Of a stretch of 64,000 nt of DNA, positions 10,363 through 22,186 are shown piece by piece (position 1 is the first letter of the stretch; every line of letters starts with the position of its first letter). The DNA lies in contig WIDE01000111.1 of the NCBI GenBank assembly GCA_015039315.1, positions 43,943 through 107,942 of the forward strand, given 5' to 3'. Source of the DNA: Clavulina sp. PMI_390. Taxonomy: Eukaryota; Basidiomycota; Agaricomycetes; Cantharellales; Hydnaceae. The position numbers were made by a program, and so were the translations under genes. The notes under the pieces are model-generated. The model was not told where the DNA came from. It saw only the letters and a program-made list of their open reading frames with translations, and ran no database searches.

Positions 10363-11826
10363 TCAGAGATGAGATCCATCGATGAGTATTAACACATTTC
10401 TACTAAGCCATTGAGCATAGTGCTAAACTTAAATGCATTGCGAGTACTATGGCCAAGCGGGATGAATTTAAAACGTGTGGGACATCTCGGAAATTTCGTT
10501 GAGGTACTCACATATGCGTTCGAGTAAGTGCAAGTGCCTTGAGCGCAGGTGGTCGGTCCAGTCCAGCCAATTCCGCCGCACTGGCCGTAAAGGGGAGCAC
10601 CACCAGTCGCCGTGCTGCCAGCCGAGGTAGAGGTCTTGGTAGACGTGCTGGAGGCTTTGGTAGTACTGGTGGCCTTAGTGGTGCTGGAGGCGGCAGTAGT
10701 GCTTTCGATAGATGAAAGTCTTTGAGCCAGGATCCAGGGACGAGAGTAATTAATATTACTTACACCATAGGTGGGACATACATCGACGCAATCGTCCAAA
10801 CCTTGCCGCCTTGGCTGCTGGACAAGCCCGAGTATGTAGCGCCTCCGGAAGTGACAAGGGTGTTGCCGAAGTTAGTGTCTGCGGCGTCGAAAGTGATGAC
10901 GGTGTTGGTATAGGTCTGCGAGGCAACCGTGCCGCTGCAATAGTCGTCACATTCGGTTCCCGTCCCGTAACCTTTTCATATCACAAGAGACCACATGTAC
11001 GGTGAGTTTGCGGGGTAACCCGGATTCTGGTACAGTACGCACCCTTCATATATGGACCAGCAGCGTAACTCAACTAGATCAGAGGAAGAAAAGAGGAGAG
11101 AATTGTTCAGCCACGAGGGATCCCAGGCGTGAATTTGTGGGGCCCCACAAAAAAGCCAAGACACATACGCTAGAAACCTGCACTCCGTTAATTGTCGCGG
11201 TCTGCAGCCACGTATTCTTATCAGATTGGAGAGTGCTATTAAATCAACATATTAATCTCCGCCTCCGGCGCGAGGTCAGTCAGAGGAAGACGCACTAGGA
11301 AATTGTGACTGCGTCAGTTCCCTTCACAATACCCGCATTCCCGTCGATCTGGCCAAAAGATCCGAAGATGGAGCAGCGAATGCACCATTCACCCGCGGTG
11401 GCTCCGCACCATGAGTTGGAAGGCCAAGACTCTAGAGTGGTTTGAATGAGGTCGCCGGTGCCATTAGACATTCCTGGCCTGAATACGAGATGGGGAGGCG
11501 GCGACTCGAAATAAGCGTTGGATCAAGGTGGAAGTAGTTAGAAGACGTTTCCACGGACCAAAGGAAAAGTTCTCCATTTTGTGTGCTTGGTGCCACACCA
11601 GGGACAAGGGTGGTGACCGCTGAGATGATGTTCGCAGTTGAAGGTCCAAGAGAAACCGCTCTATGAACCACAAATCAAGGGGCCACGATTCCACGCAATG
11701 CTTAGGATCGACATATATAATCCCAAGATTTAGCAGACTAGCTTACCCGCCCCATGAGCTTTGAGCAGAGACCAGGTTGGTGGCAGCCAAACCCGTCAAG
11801 GCGAGGGAGAATAGATTTGAGAGCAT
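10363..11826 (-). CDS. Secreted protein with C-terminal CBM1 cellulose-binding module
   Basis: The ATG at 11826 starts a signal peptide ([21 protein letters not shown], cleaved before QSSWGG). About six introns follow. The spliced core reads [19 protein letters not shown], then [70 protein letters not shown], and [12 protein letters not shown] with [10 protein letters not shown]. After an S/T-rich linker ([17 protein letters not shown]) comes CBM1: [19 protein letters not shown], then GTCTYSNAY. The core resembles fungal secreted concanavalin A-like domains, but I cannot name the family or a substrate. Plant cell-wall targeting is inferred from CBM1. The last exon is odd: where CBM1 normally ends Tyr-Ser-Gln-Cys-Leu-stop, this reads HYAQWL and continues 13 codons. 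The end coordinate therefore depends on that exon being read this way. Confidence 0.75.
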
Positions 11827-13276
11827 CGTCAAGGAGATAGAGAGAGTAATGAGAAGTCGTCGTCAAACGAGCATAGAGAGTGCTATTTATGCATCCTGGT
11901 CTCGTCGTCGTCGCTTCAGCTCACACACCCTGAGCCACGTAGCGACCGTCCGTCAGGCCGAGAAAATCGCGAGGTGAGACCACCAAATGACCCCGCTGCC
12001 ATGGACGCTAATAACAAAGCCTTATTTTCTACCAGTAGTGGTTGGAAAGGGTTCACAAGGAACATTCCAGGTTGAAGGGGGAGCCGCAATCGCATGACTC
12101 GTGAAGAAACCTCGGGAGAGCGACCCCGGTTGATCGCGGCCGTGCCATATCAATCGGGCCGGTGGCCACTGTGAATGGCGGTGATCAGGGAAGAGAAGCA
12201 TCACGGTGGCGGGCATGGAGCCGGCACAAATTATCCCGAAACACCCGAAACTCCCAGAAGCGAAATTGAAGTCTGTTTATTTGTCAGTTGCAAGAACAAG
12301 ATGAATGTCTGGTGGCCACGGTCTTTGAGAAACTTACAATATAGATTCGGATTGGTTTCTCGCATTCAAGCACATGTGGAGTGAACCAGGTTCCGTAAAG
12401 GTAAGTGGGTTGTGGCCAAACTCTATTTCCAGGCACCACTCGCTAGGCGGGGGCTAATGTTGACAATGTGCGCAAAGGCGGGTGGCAGCTCTGAGAGCTA
12501 CCGTTACTGTAGAGCTACTAGAGCTTCAAGGAACGCGATCACGCCCAACGCCACGAGTTTTCCTAGCCTTTGGTGAATAGTGCAAGTGACTGCGGTCAAC
12601 ATATTCCAAATAAACGAAGGTCAGTGATTCACCTCATTCATCGGAACTTCAGAAGGCACACTCCTGCAGCGAGGTCACCATACTTCAGGACAGCGGTGTT
12701 AAAGAAAACAATAATGACGAGAAAATAAACGAAATTCCAGACGAGTACTGTCTGCGCTGGTTGGGGGACCATGTGGATAGTGTCATCATTACGTCGTGTT
12801 TGTCTTTGTCGTTATTTCTAGTTTCCAAACACACTTTTTCGCCTGCTCATGTGCGTGAGACTCAGCCAACTGTAGTGTAGTTCAGCAGCATGTTTGTTGA
12901 TTCTCTGTGCCTCATTTATATACTAATTCTAGTCTGAGCACCCGGCCACACTTTCTGAGCCCTTGGCTGCTGGGGTTCTCCTGTGGTACACCTCTATTCA
13001 CTTGTTGTGACAAGATTCGCCTCGCGAAGATCGGTCGCCCCTTGGCAGCGCACTGTGGACCATACCCTTCTACATCCCCAAATCCTACTTTGGTGCCTCA
13101 TTTTCTTCTGCGGCTTCCCCTTGGTACGGTTCGCTCATCTACTGTTCACCTTTTGGTAGCGCCTTGCTCACCATATTGCATAGCAGCTTTCCTTTCGCCG
13201 ACCACTGCGTTACCCATCAATATCACTGTAATTGTGTGCATGGGCTTGTCCGATTGACCTGCGTGCTCTGGCTCAC
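11827..13276. other. Divergent intergenic region between the CBM1 and YTH genes
   Basis: 1.45 kb separating two divergent genes. I see no complete gene. A fragment on the - strand near 12345-12390 translates as YGTWFTPHVLECEKPIRIY next to a splice-donor-like GTAAGT, but I could not extend it into a model. The part from about 12900 to 13276 is pyrimidine-rich and probably the YTH 5' UTR and promoter. Confidence 0.45.
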
Positions 13277-16200
13277 ATGAGCTTCACACCTACCGAAAAC
13301 CCTGCAGGGGATGCGTCCACCCGCACCGGTGCAACAAATGACGATGAGCTTCCAGAACACTCCCAGATTACTGCCCCTCCTTTTCGCGCTCATCCTCACT
13401 TCCCCTCCGCACTCAGTCCTGGATACAACCCACTAGGAGATCTCCCCTCCCAACCCATCGGGACAACTATGTCCCATCAGCACTACGGCGCATTCCCGCG
13501 CATGAGCCCCATAGGTACGCGAGAATCTGGATATCCAGACCCTTTAGATTATCTCTTTTCACTGAGAAATCTTCCAGCACCCCATTTACCTCCTCAACCT
13601 TTCACTCCCGCTGAGGCTCAGCCTCCTTACATGAATTTCACCGCCCATCCGACCGATCCTTACCCGCCACGACGGAACTCGCAGATTCGTTCTGCCCCGA
13701 TTTTTTCCAATGCTCCTTCTGCATCCATCGCTCCTTCCCATCCAAACAATCCTGGCCCATTCCAGTCACCCCTTTTACCTGTTCCATTTTCTTCCCCTAC
13801 CCCCATAACATCGGCAAATCCACCTTTGTATACCGATAACCACCTCAGCATGTCGTCGTCCACCCCGAGACTTTCACAGCCTCAAACTCTTTTGCCGATC
13901 GCCCCGCCTCGGCATGCATCTCTATGGACACCGCCCGATGTGACAGGGAGAATTGGACCCGGAGCCGGAGCGGGCACTGCTACGAGCAGAGTTCCCTCCA
14001 GTGCTCATACTTGGGGTCCCCCAGCAACATCTTTTCCCTCTCAAAGAGCTGGACTCTCAGGAACTTTCCCGTCAGCTCCTTCGCATATATTTTCACCTTT
14101 GCAAACAGACTCCAGTTCCCACTCTCAGTCCGTGTTGGCCGAGCCAAGTTATCCAGTGCGAGGTTCCCAACCGCCCACAACTCTTGCACCTGTGCCAGAC
14201 CCGATTTCATGGCTACCACCATCATCGGCTGCTTCCTCGATGGATTGGACCTCTGCAGAGGAGGCTTGGACTTCTCGTCCCAATGCCGTCCTATCGGCCC
14301 CTGCTCCTCGTCCGCGAAACCAGGGTCGAGGCTCAAGCTCTAGGCATCATGGTTCTTCCCGCACGTTGGCGGCATCTTTTGAGGAAGACCATAACTCTAG
14401 CAGGTCTACAAGCGGGATTTTCCCCAGTGGCTCGAGAGGCGTCCGGGGTTCTGGGTCGTCGGTATCGCTTCCTTCCATGTCAATGTCAGCGCCGGGATCT
14501 CCGTTCTCGTTACAGAGCCATGATGGCTCGGCTCGCGAATACCAGAATTCCGCAATGAGACCGAGGAGAGCTGGTCGAAGTGGCGCTGGAGTACGCGGCA
14601 TGCATCGAGGGCCTCGCGGTCCAGCGTCTTCTTCGTCTTCGGCTGCAATTCATGCTGCTTCGGTTCCTCCCGCACATGAAGAACAAGATCTCGAGCGTAA
14701 GCCGTATCACCCTAAAGCTCCGTCAGGAGGGTCAAATTGGGTCATGTGGGTTGGGAATATGCCCAATGATGCGACGCAGGATGAGGCAAATATTTTCTTT
14801 GGGGGTCTAGTCAGCGCGGGGAATGACGAGGCTCTTGGGTCTCAACGTTCCAGGAGCGGTGGTGCAACACCAGGCCTGTCTGCTCGGGTTGTTGGGGGAA
14901 GTGGACGTACATCCAATCACCCGCAGTTGACTATACCTGGTGCCGCAGCATCCAATCAGGATTTACTTGAAATGAGCTCCACCTCTGGAGGGTCCCCCGA
15001 GGCGGGGATCGAGTCCATTTTCCTTATCCTCCAATCCCATTGTGCATTCGTCAATTATACCTCCGAGCTCCATCTGCAGCGAGCACTGTCACATTTCCAT
15101 GGACGCCCATTCCGTCCAGGAGGTGTCAAGCTTGTGTGCCGTGTCCGGCGCAAGGCGGAGGAGATGAAGTCTGGAGTGGGGGGACAGCGTGGTTTGGGCT
15201 TGCACCGTAAATGGGTCGAGGAGCACGTCCTGAATCCGGTGGGCCTATCGCTGAAAGATGTGAGGACAGGGCGAGTAGCAGCAGCAGCAGCAGCAGCTGC
15301 TGCTGCTGCCGTTGGCGAGGGTATCCAACCCGCTTCAGCTAGTGTGGCTCCGCCTTTGGCGTCGCGGTCTAATATTATGTCCGGCCATATGATTGACATA
15401 GGTCAAAGCCCGGGTATGAGTGCATCCGCAAGCGGAGGAGCAGTGAATCCATCGTCCCTGGCGATGGCAGTAGGGATCCCAATACCTGACACGAGTTCTG
15501 GAGTCCCAGTCGGAGGCCGCACACAACAGCTGCAGCCCACTTTGTCACAGCATTCTGCGCACTCCCAATCTCGCTATTCGCCAATGCAGACATCTCCCAT
15601 CGAGGTTCCTGCCCCTGCAGCCTCTCTGCCCTCCTTGTCAGGTCTCGCAATCTCGCCAGACCAACTTGCATATCCTCCTCTCTCCCATGGAGCGCAGATG
15701 CACCACTCTCCTCCCTCGCTGGTGACATCTGCCCTCCACCCTTCCCTCGCCCCCCCTTCAATCCTCGCATCGCAAAGGTCTCCCGATACGCCCATTTCCT
15801 CTACTTCCTCACCTTCCCACGCGCAAGCTCCATATCTGCCGCATTCGTATTCGCACTCGCTGTCTCCCAACCCAAGCACGCAGACGTCCTCGTCATCCAT
15901 GTCCATCCGTGATGGTGACGACCGCCGATCAATGCCCATTGCCACGTATGGGCGCGGGCCCTCTCATGTCCGTCGCCCTCAGCACTCGAATTCAGCCAGC
16001 CCTGCGTCCGATACGGTCCCCGTTACAAGAACCTCATCGGCATCTTCCGCTGCTGCGCGGTCTGCGCACTATCAGGATGCGCTGGATCGGTACGCACCGC
16101 ATCTGTCGCATACCCGAGCTGGTCGTGATGGGAGTGTAGAGACGTCGAATGTGTCATTCGATGCGAACGATGATAATGGAGGCAGATCGAGCCCGAGTAT

Positions 16201-17634
16201 ATCAACGACAAGTACACTACTGGCAACGTATTTCCCTGCGCGCTACTTCGTACTGAAGGCTATGACGAAAGTATGCATCTCTTTCACGCCCACCCAGCGT
16301 GGCATTTCATTGACCCGTGAATGTAATTGTTTTTTTTAGAGTGACCTCCAGCTCAGCGTCAATCTAAGTCTGTGGGCAACCCAAACGCACAACGAGTTCG
16401 TTCTCGATCAAGCCTTCCGGACGAGCAAGGACGTTTATCTGGTCTTCGGTGCAAATAAGGCTGGGGAATTCCACGGGTATGCAAAGTATGTATTGACTCT
16501 TCGTTTTACCCTCTGAGGTTTTTGTGGATGGGCTGATCCAATGCGCCTGCTAACTTCATTAGAATGGAAGGCCCAATCCTCACCCCAGAAAAGACAACCT
16601 TCAAACTTCCTCCACGGGATGAATCTCCAGACGCACCAGCAATGTCTCCCTTTGAAGCTCATCTGAGACGATGGGATTCGACTCTACATCACGCTATTAC
16701 TACGGAGCCTGGCGGTACCACAGAATTAGAGTCTGCGCTTGAGGCGATCCAAGAGGAAAACCCTAGAGGATCACCCACTGCTGCTCCACACCGAGACCTT
16801 AGCCGTATCACGTCTCCGCCTCTTGTCGATTCCCCTTCTCCTCTCGTTCAATCACCACCTCCAGTTCCCTCTTCTTCTCCTTCCCCGCTTTCCCCCACCT
16901 CAACCAAAGTTGGAAGCGGTAATAGTAGCGGAAGGGGTAGCTCCTCTCACATGTCGGGCGGTTCGGGGACGGGCCCGCGATCTGTGGGTCGCTCATCGCT
17001 CAGTATGACGGCTGTCAGCGGAGATTCTCCAGCCGAACTCAACTCACCTGGCACCAATGTCACGGGGAGGGGAAAAAGCAGCGAGCCTCAAGTGCCAGAC
17101 TTGTCTCCCATCACTAGCTCAGAAACTCCTGACATCGACTCGACTGCTGGTGGCATACACTCAACGAATGCTGTTTCATCTGAGCCTACCGTCAGCGGGA
17201 CTGAAGGCGCGAGCGCAAGTACGGCCAAACCTCAGTGGGGAACCCCCTTCAAAGTGCAATGGATCTCCGTCCAGGGCCTTCCATTCCACTCCACAAGGAT
17301 GTTGCGAAATCCATGGAACAAGGATAGGGAAGTCAAAGTCTCGAGAGATGGGACCGAGCTCGAGCCATTGATTGGGAAACAGCTGTTGGATTTGTGGGAC
17401 GTCTCGCCCTCAGGGAGTGTGGGCGGGGGAGCCACACCCTGGGGAGGCAGTGGGATGCTAACACCTGCGCCACCTGCCTCCTCGTTGGGTGCTGCTAGCG
17501 GTGAGGGTGGTCCCCCAAGAGCCCATGCTGCTGTTGTGTTTGGTTCTGAGATCATTGGCGCGAGTGGTGTCGGCGGCTACGCAGCACACGAGGGCGGTGC
17601 CTTTCGTTCTGGTTTCGGAAGCTTCTCTTCATAG
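13277..17634 (+). CDS. RRM and YTH domain RNA-binding protein (putative m6A reader)
   Basis: Exons 13277-16270, 16340-16485 and 16563-17634 join in frame to 1403 residues. The first about 470 are Ser/Pro-rich and disordered. An RRM follows: SNWVMWVGNMPNDATQDE near 14730, then after an 80-residue low-complexity insertion ILQSHCAFVNYTSELHLQRA and RPFRPGGVKLVCRVRRK near 15030-15160. The YTH domain starts ARYFVLKAMTK at the end of exon 1 and continues SDLQLSVNLSLWATQTHNE, AFRTSKDVYLVFGANKAGEF and HGYAKMEGP. It is then interrupted by about 215 disordered residues and resumes at 17230 with PQWGTPFKVQWISVQGLPF, LRNPWNKDREVKVSRDG and TELEPLIGKQLLDLWD. YTH domains bind N6-methyladenosine in RNA. The NPWN...SRDG block is closer to YTHDC1-type readers than to YTHDF. 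I prefer the ATG at 13277, although an in-frame GTG lies 45 bp upstream. Confidence 0.9.
15277..15309. repeat. CAG/CTG trinucleotide palindrome inside the YTH gene
   Basis: About five AGC/GCA units run directly into four CTG units around a CAGCTG centre at 15294-15299, so the two arms are reverse complements of each other. In the coding frame it makes a poly-alanine run. Confidence 0.8.
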
Positions 17635-18263
17635 GTTAAACTTGGTGGTGCTTGGGTCTCCACCAACATTTTTTATTGATTTCTGCGCGTGCATCTCAAA
17701 AAGATTATCGTGGCGGTTTGTTCTGGATTTATTTGCCATTTTGCTGTTTCTATGCTCTCTCTCCATGTCGTTTTAGTTAGCAACTCTCTGCGAGCGTTCC
17801 CTTTGCGACCCCTGTACTGTGTTAGGGGTGATATTTCTGCCTTTGCGGCATGTCAGCCTCTACCTTCATTATTCACCTCCTCGCTGTCTCAGTGTCTCTG
17901 TCCTCTTCGCCTCATTATTGCCACCTTTTTTTGGCACTTTCATGCACGTGTGCCGCTTGCGCTTGTTCACGGGTACTAGTGTTCCATACACGGTGAATGG
18001 TATTAATACCTTCGTTTTTCCAAACAACATTTCTCCCATCGGCTTCTCAAAAGGCCCCAAACAACCTGGCTGCCATATTTAGGCTATGGCCAAGAATTGA
18101 ATCAGTCCCTGTCACCCGTCACGCCTTGAGGCCGGTGACGTCTGCGAGACCTCGGTTAGCTCATTCGCTTTCTGCTCGTCTTGCCTCACTTGAATCTGCT
18201 GTTGCTCAAAGGGCCTGGGCAGGGGGTTCTGGTGGAGCAAGAGCTGGGGACTTAGAGTGAGCC
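17635..18263. other. Intergenic between the YTH and SYG1 genes
   Basis: The first about 300 bp is T-rich and looks like a 3' UTR. The remainder before 18264 has overlapping short frames without a recognisable product and is probably the promoter and 5' UTR of the SPX-EXS gene. Confidence 0.45.
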
Positions 18264-21200
18264 ATGAAGTTTGGCAACTACCTAGAAGAAACGCAGGTGC
18301 GTCACCGCGATGAACGTTGGTTCACTCCGTTTCAGCATCGATTCATGCTTGATTCAACAGACGCCAGAGTGGAAGAAAGCATATATGTACGTCGATTGAG
18401 GGCTTCCACGAGCGATACACACCTCGACGCTCGCTCACTCAGGCAACAATTCCTCCCACTAGCGACTACAAGAAGTTGAAGAAATGTATCCATGCAATCG
18501 TTGACTCTGGTCCCACAAATGCATCTTCTGCTGGAAGCGTCGGGAGTCCGAGACAGGAGGCAAATGAACCCAGTCCATCGCTACAACTCGCCACATCCGA
18601 CTCACGGCCACCTCAGGGAACCACAGGCAGCGCTGTGGCGGCCTCATCAGACTCTAAAACCTCCCCTGTAGTCCGCTCCCAGAGGACGCCTGCCTCCCCC
18701 TTCTCGTTCGTTCCTTCAAGAACCGGGGGAAGACCCGTGACGGACGAAAACGAACGGTTAGCGGATCCCCACAAGCGCACCCCCACATATGGCGCATCAG
18801 GATATACCCCTCCTATCGGAAGCAACATCTCTATCCGGCCTCCGTCGCCTCCCCCATTAGACGAGCTGCCTCCTCCAATGCAGGATCTTCCCAAGTCGGA
18901 TACCCCACTAGATACACTCACAAAGCCTAACTCAAGTGGCCAGTCGTTTGTTGGTATCATCGACTATTCGAAGGCCCTCTTCATGGACTAATAAGACGTT
19001 ATACTTCTCAGAAACGGTTTAGATCTCGAACAAGCGCTGGTGAACCCCAACGCCATTCACCAAACATGGCCAGCTCTGTCCGTACTTCCCCATTCGCCAA
19101 CCTTCGTCCTAGCCTTCGACGTCGTGCTTCGACTCGTACTGGTAAGTCATCTGTATCCATGTTGTTGCTGTCTCACATGTTCCCAGCTTATGAGCGCCCT
19201 TTCAAGGTCTACCGAGTTCTGGCAATTCTAGGACGGATACTCTCGATGAAGTCTACCACGCTCTCACCCCCGTTGAGGCACATTTCTTCGAGGTCCTAGA
19301 TGAAGAACTATACAAAGTGGAGAACTTTTACTTGGAGAGGGAGAAAGAAGCCATGATCTTTTCGTCTCTTCTGCACGAGCAACTCAAAGAGCTACAGGTC
19401 CACCGTAGGATCTACCACGTGAGCTGAGTTTCCCCTCTCACTTTCCCATCACTAACCATACTCTCAAGGCATCACAATATGCCTCTCATCTGTGGGCTCC
19501 GCTCGATGCTCTGGCGACGATGACGAAAGTGCTCCCCCATGTGCCTCCAATCGCACCAGAGACTTCTCCAGCCTCCGAACTGCGTTCTTCCTCAGCTGAT
19601 CCTGGCCCGCAGCTGGATCCTGAACAATATCATCATCATAAGAAAAAGCTCAAAAAGGCTATTCTTGAGCATTATCAGTATGTATTTCCTCATGATGACC
19701 GCTACCGTTCACTTCGTCTAATGCTCGTCTTAGCGGACTTGAACTTTTGAATAATTATCGAGTATGTCATAGCTACCCGGAAATATTGCGATCTCATGCT
19801 GATCGATTGGATTGGCAGATCTTGAACCTTACAGGCTTCCGGAAGGCCTTGAAAAAGTTTGAGAAAGTCACCAAGATACCTGCCCAGAGCCCTTACACAT
19901 CGGAAAAGGTTATTTTATGATCGCATTATTGGGTTCGTCTTTCTAACGGCCGAATCTCGTCAATAGATTGAACCGTGCTTATTTGCTTCTGATGCAAAGA
20001 TCACGGAGCTGCTGAAGAGTATTGAAGATCTTTATGCCCAGCATTATAGTAAGAAGTCTTCTCGCCTGTCATCACACGGCCATCTTATTTCTATCGGCAG
20101 CCCATGGGAATAAGAAAGCAGCTCGAGATCGCCTACGAGGCACGATTGAGACAGGTGTTGCCCATACTCGATCATTCCGCTCTGGACTGTTCGTCGGTCT
20201 TGGTATTCCTGCCCTCGCTCAAGGCATATACTTTAGTGAGCCATGCTTGTTTTCACTCATGACTCACAGGTACTCTAATCCATGCACAGGCTTCCAGCAG
20301 GACACACGAGCTGCCATCCCAGCATGGGCTGCCCTGCTTCAAGTTTATGGGGGACTGTTATTACCCGTTGTTTTTGCAATGCTTATCTCAATCAATATGC
20401 TTGTTTGGAAACGGTGCCGAATAAACTATGTTTTCATATTCGGTTTGTGTTTTCCTAGTCATCTCATCCTATATACGCCCCTCACTCGCTTGTGCAGAGT
20501 TCGATTTGCGCACAGCTGTTGACCCTCGACAGTATATGGAGTTGCCCGCATTCCTATTCTTCACTCTCTGTTATTCAATTCTCCTGTCGTTCAGCCGCTT
20601 TGGGTCGGTCTCACCAACAACCTGGCCAATAGGTGAGTTATAATTTTGTCTGCATCCTTGACTCTGTTTCTCATCACTACATCCTAGCTTGGCTCATATT
20701 TGCCATAATATTCATCATCCAGCCGCTTCCGATTGTTGCCCGGCCTTCTAGGTATTGGCTGATCAAGAAGTGTGGCAAACTATTAGCCTCGGGCAGCAGT
20801 CGTGTTGAATTCTCAGGCACGTCCTCTTGACATTAGCTCTCTGTTGAATCTGATTAACATTTACACCCATAGAGTTCTGGCTGGGCGATCAACTCTGTAG
20901 TATTACCTTTTCGTTATCCTGCCTTTGGACTCTGGGGTGTTCGATTCAAAATGACTGGCATGCGGACTCCATTACCCAATGCGGGCCGAGTCGGCATTGG
21001 GAGACCCCCTTTGTTCTCAGCTGCCTTCCGTCCTTGATACGTTTTGTGCAGTGTGTCAAGCGTTATGCGGACAGCGGGCTATACACACATCTGATCAACG
21101 TGAGCACTCGCATGAGACGTTGGAGTCAGTGAAGCTGATTTCTCGTTCCTCAGGGTGGGAAATATCTTTCCAGCATCATGTACTACGTTTTCTACTTTAT

Positions 21201-21975
21201 ATGGCGGCACAATGGCGCGCCCATGCAAGGGACCCCAATGATACTTTTCGTCTTCTGGGGTGTCGTCATGTCTGTCTATACGTCAGGATGGGTACGTTAT
21301 CGTGCCTGACAAGTTGTGAAGTTGGGAATCATCTGAAGCATCGCATTAGGATCTTCTAATGGATTGGTCTCTTATGAAACCTACGGCCCCTTATCGCTTC
21401 CTGCGTCCTGAGCTGATCTATACTGGTTATGTTCCGGTGCGTACCTGTAGTCTCTATTATCAGATGCCGCCAATGTGATTAAACGCGTTGCGTCCAGGTG
21501 TACTATTTCGCGGTTGTGAGTGTTATTTCACTTTCTTCTGGGTCACAGGGACTAAATTCGAAATCTAGTTCTCAAACGTTTTTGTGCGGTTCATCTGGAT
21601 TTGGTTCTTCGTCAATCCCGATGGACTCAATATTGGAGTCCGGTCATTTATATTCGGCTGCCTGGAGATTGCCCGTAGATTCCAATGGAATTTCTGTGAG
21701 TAGTGTGCCTCCATCGGACAAATGTTCTTCCCATCTCTCTGACCCAATGATCCCAATCAGTCCGTCTGGAAAACGAACACTTGGGTAATATGGATCAGTA
21801 TCGTGTAACGCGAGAAGTCCCGCTGCCTTACGTTGTTCAAGACGACATCGACGACGATGCTGCTTCGCACAGATCATGGGATCGCTGGTCGATCAAGCGT
21901 AGCAAACGTCAACCTCCAGTTCCGCTTCCTGAGGTTATCCCGCCCAGTCCAGAAGACCGCGAAGAAATTGCTTAG
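18264..21975 (+). CDS. SPX and EXS domain protein, SYG1/XPR1 family (phosphate export/signalling)
   Basis: The family is a polytopic membrane protein whose N-terminal SPX domain senses inositol pyrophosphates and whose EXS domain carries phosphate out of the cell or Golgi. The ATG at 18264 opens MKFGNYLEETQ. After introns comes TPEWKKAYI-DYKKLKKCIHAI, the classic first SPX helices with the basic cluster. A disordered insert (18490-18990) is followed by PVEAHFFEVLDEELYKVENF near 19270 and FRKALKKFEKVTK near 19830, closing SPX. EXS membrane segments include SGLFVGLGIPALAQGIYF (20170), YGGLLLPVVFAMLISINM (20350), ELPAFLFFTLCYSILLSFSR (20540) and AWLIFAIIFIIQPLPIV (20690). Later blocks are WHADSITQCGPSRHWETP and YVFYF-WRHNGAPMQGTP (20960-21240). 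The C-terminus is acidic and ends PPSPEDREEIA. Around eighteen small introns; no disruption seen. Confidence 0.88.
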
Positions 21976-22186
21976 CTTTATCCTCAATGCATCTGACAAT
22001 TTAACGACATTTACGCAGCATACCCTTCTGTTTTTAAATCAATTTATTGTTACTCCTGGTGGACGAGAAATTTGGTCCAGGTTTCCCAGCGTCGTGTTGT
22101 TGTGCTTTGTTGACTCCATACGCATTTCTATGCCCTCATTCCTTTGTACCACAACATAACCGGAATAGTGGTCAAGCCTTCGTTCA

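Noticed and set aside
12340..12400. Exon-like fragment YGTWFTPHVLECEKPIRIY on the - strand
   Set aside because: A donor-like site follows it, but no adjoining exons in a consistent frame were found.
13980..14336. Long antisense and alternative frames inside the YTH gene
   Set aside because: They are shadows of a GC-rich, low-complexity exon; the RRM and YTH motifs fix the true frame.
19000..21975. Multi-span membrane protein considered as an STE3 pheromone receptor
   Set aside because: It carries SPX and EXS motifs (DYKKLKK, WHADSITQCGPSRHWETP), which identify the SYG1/XPR1 family, not a GPCR.
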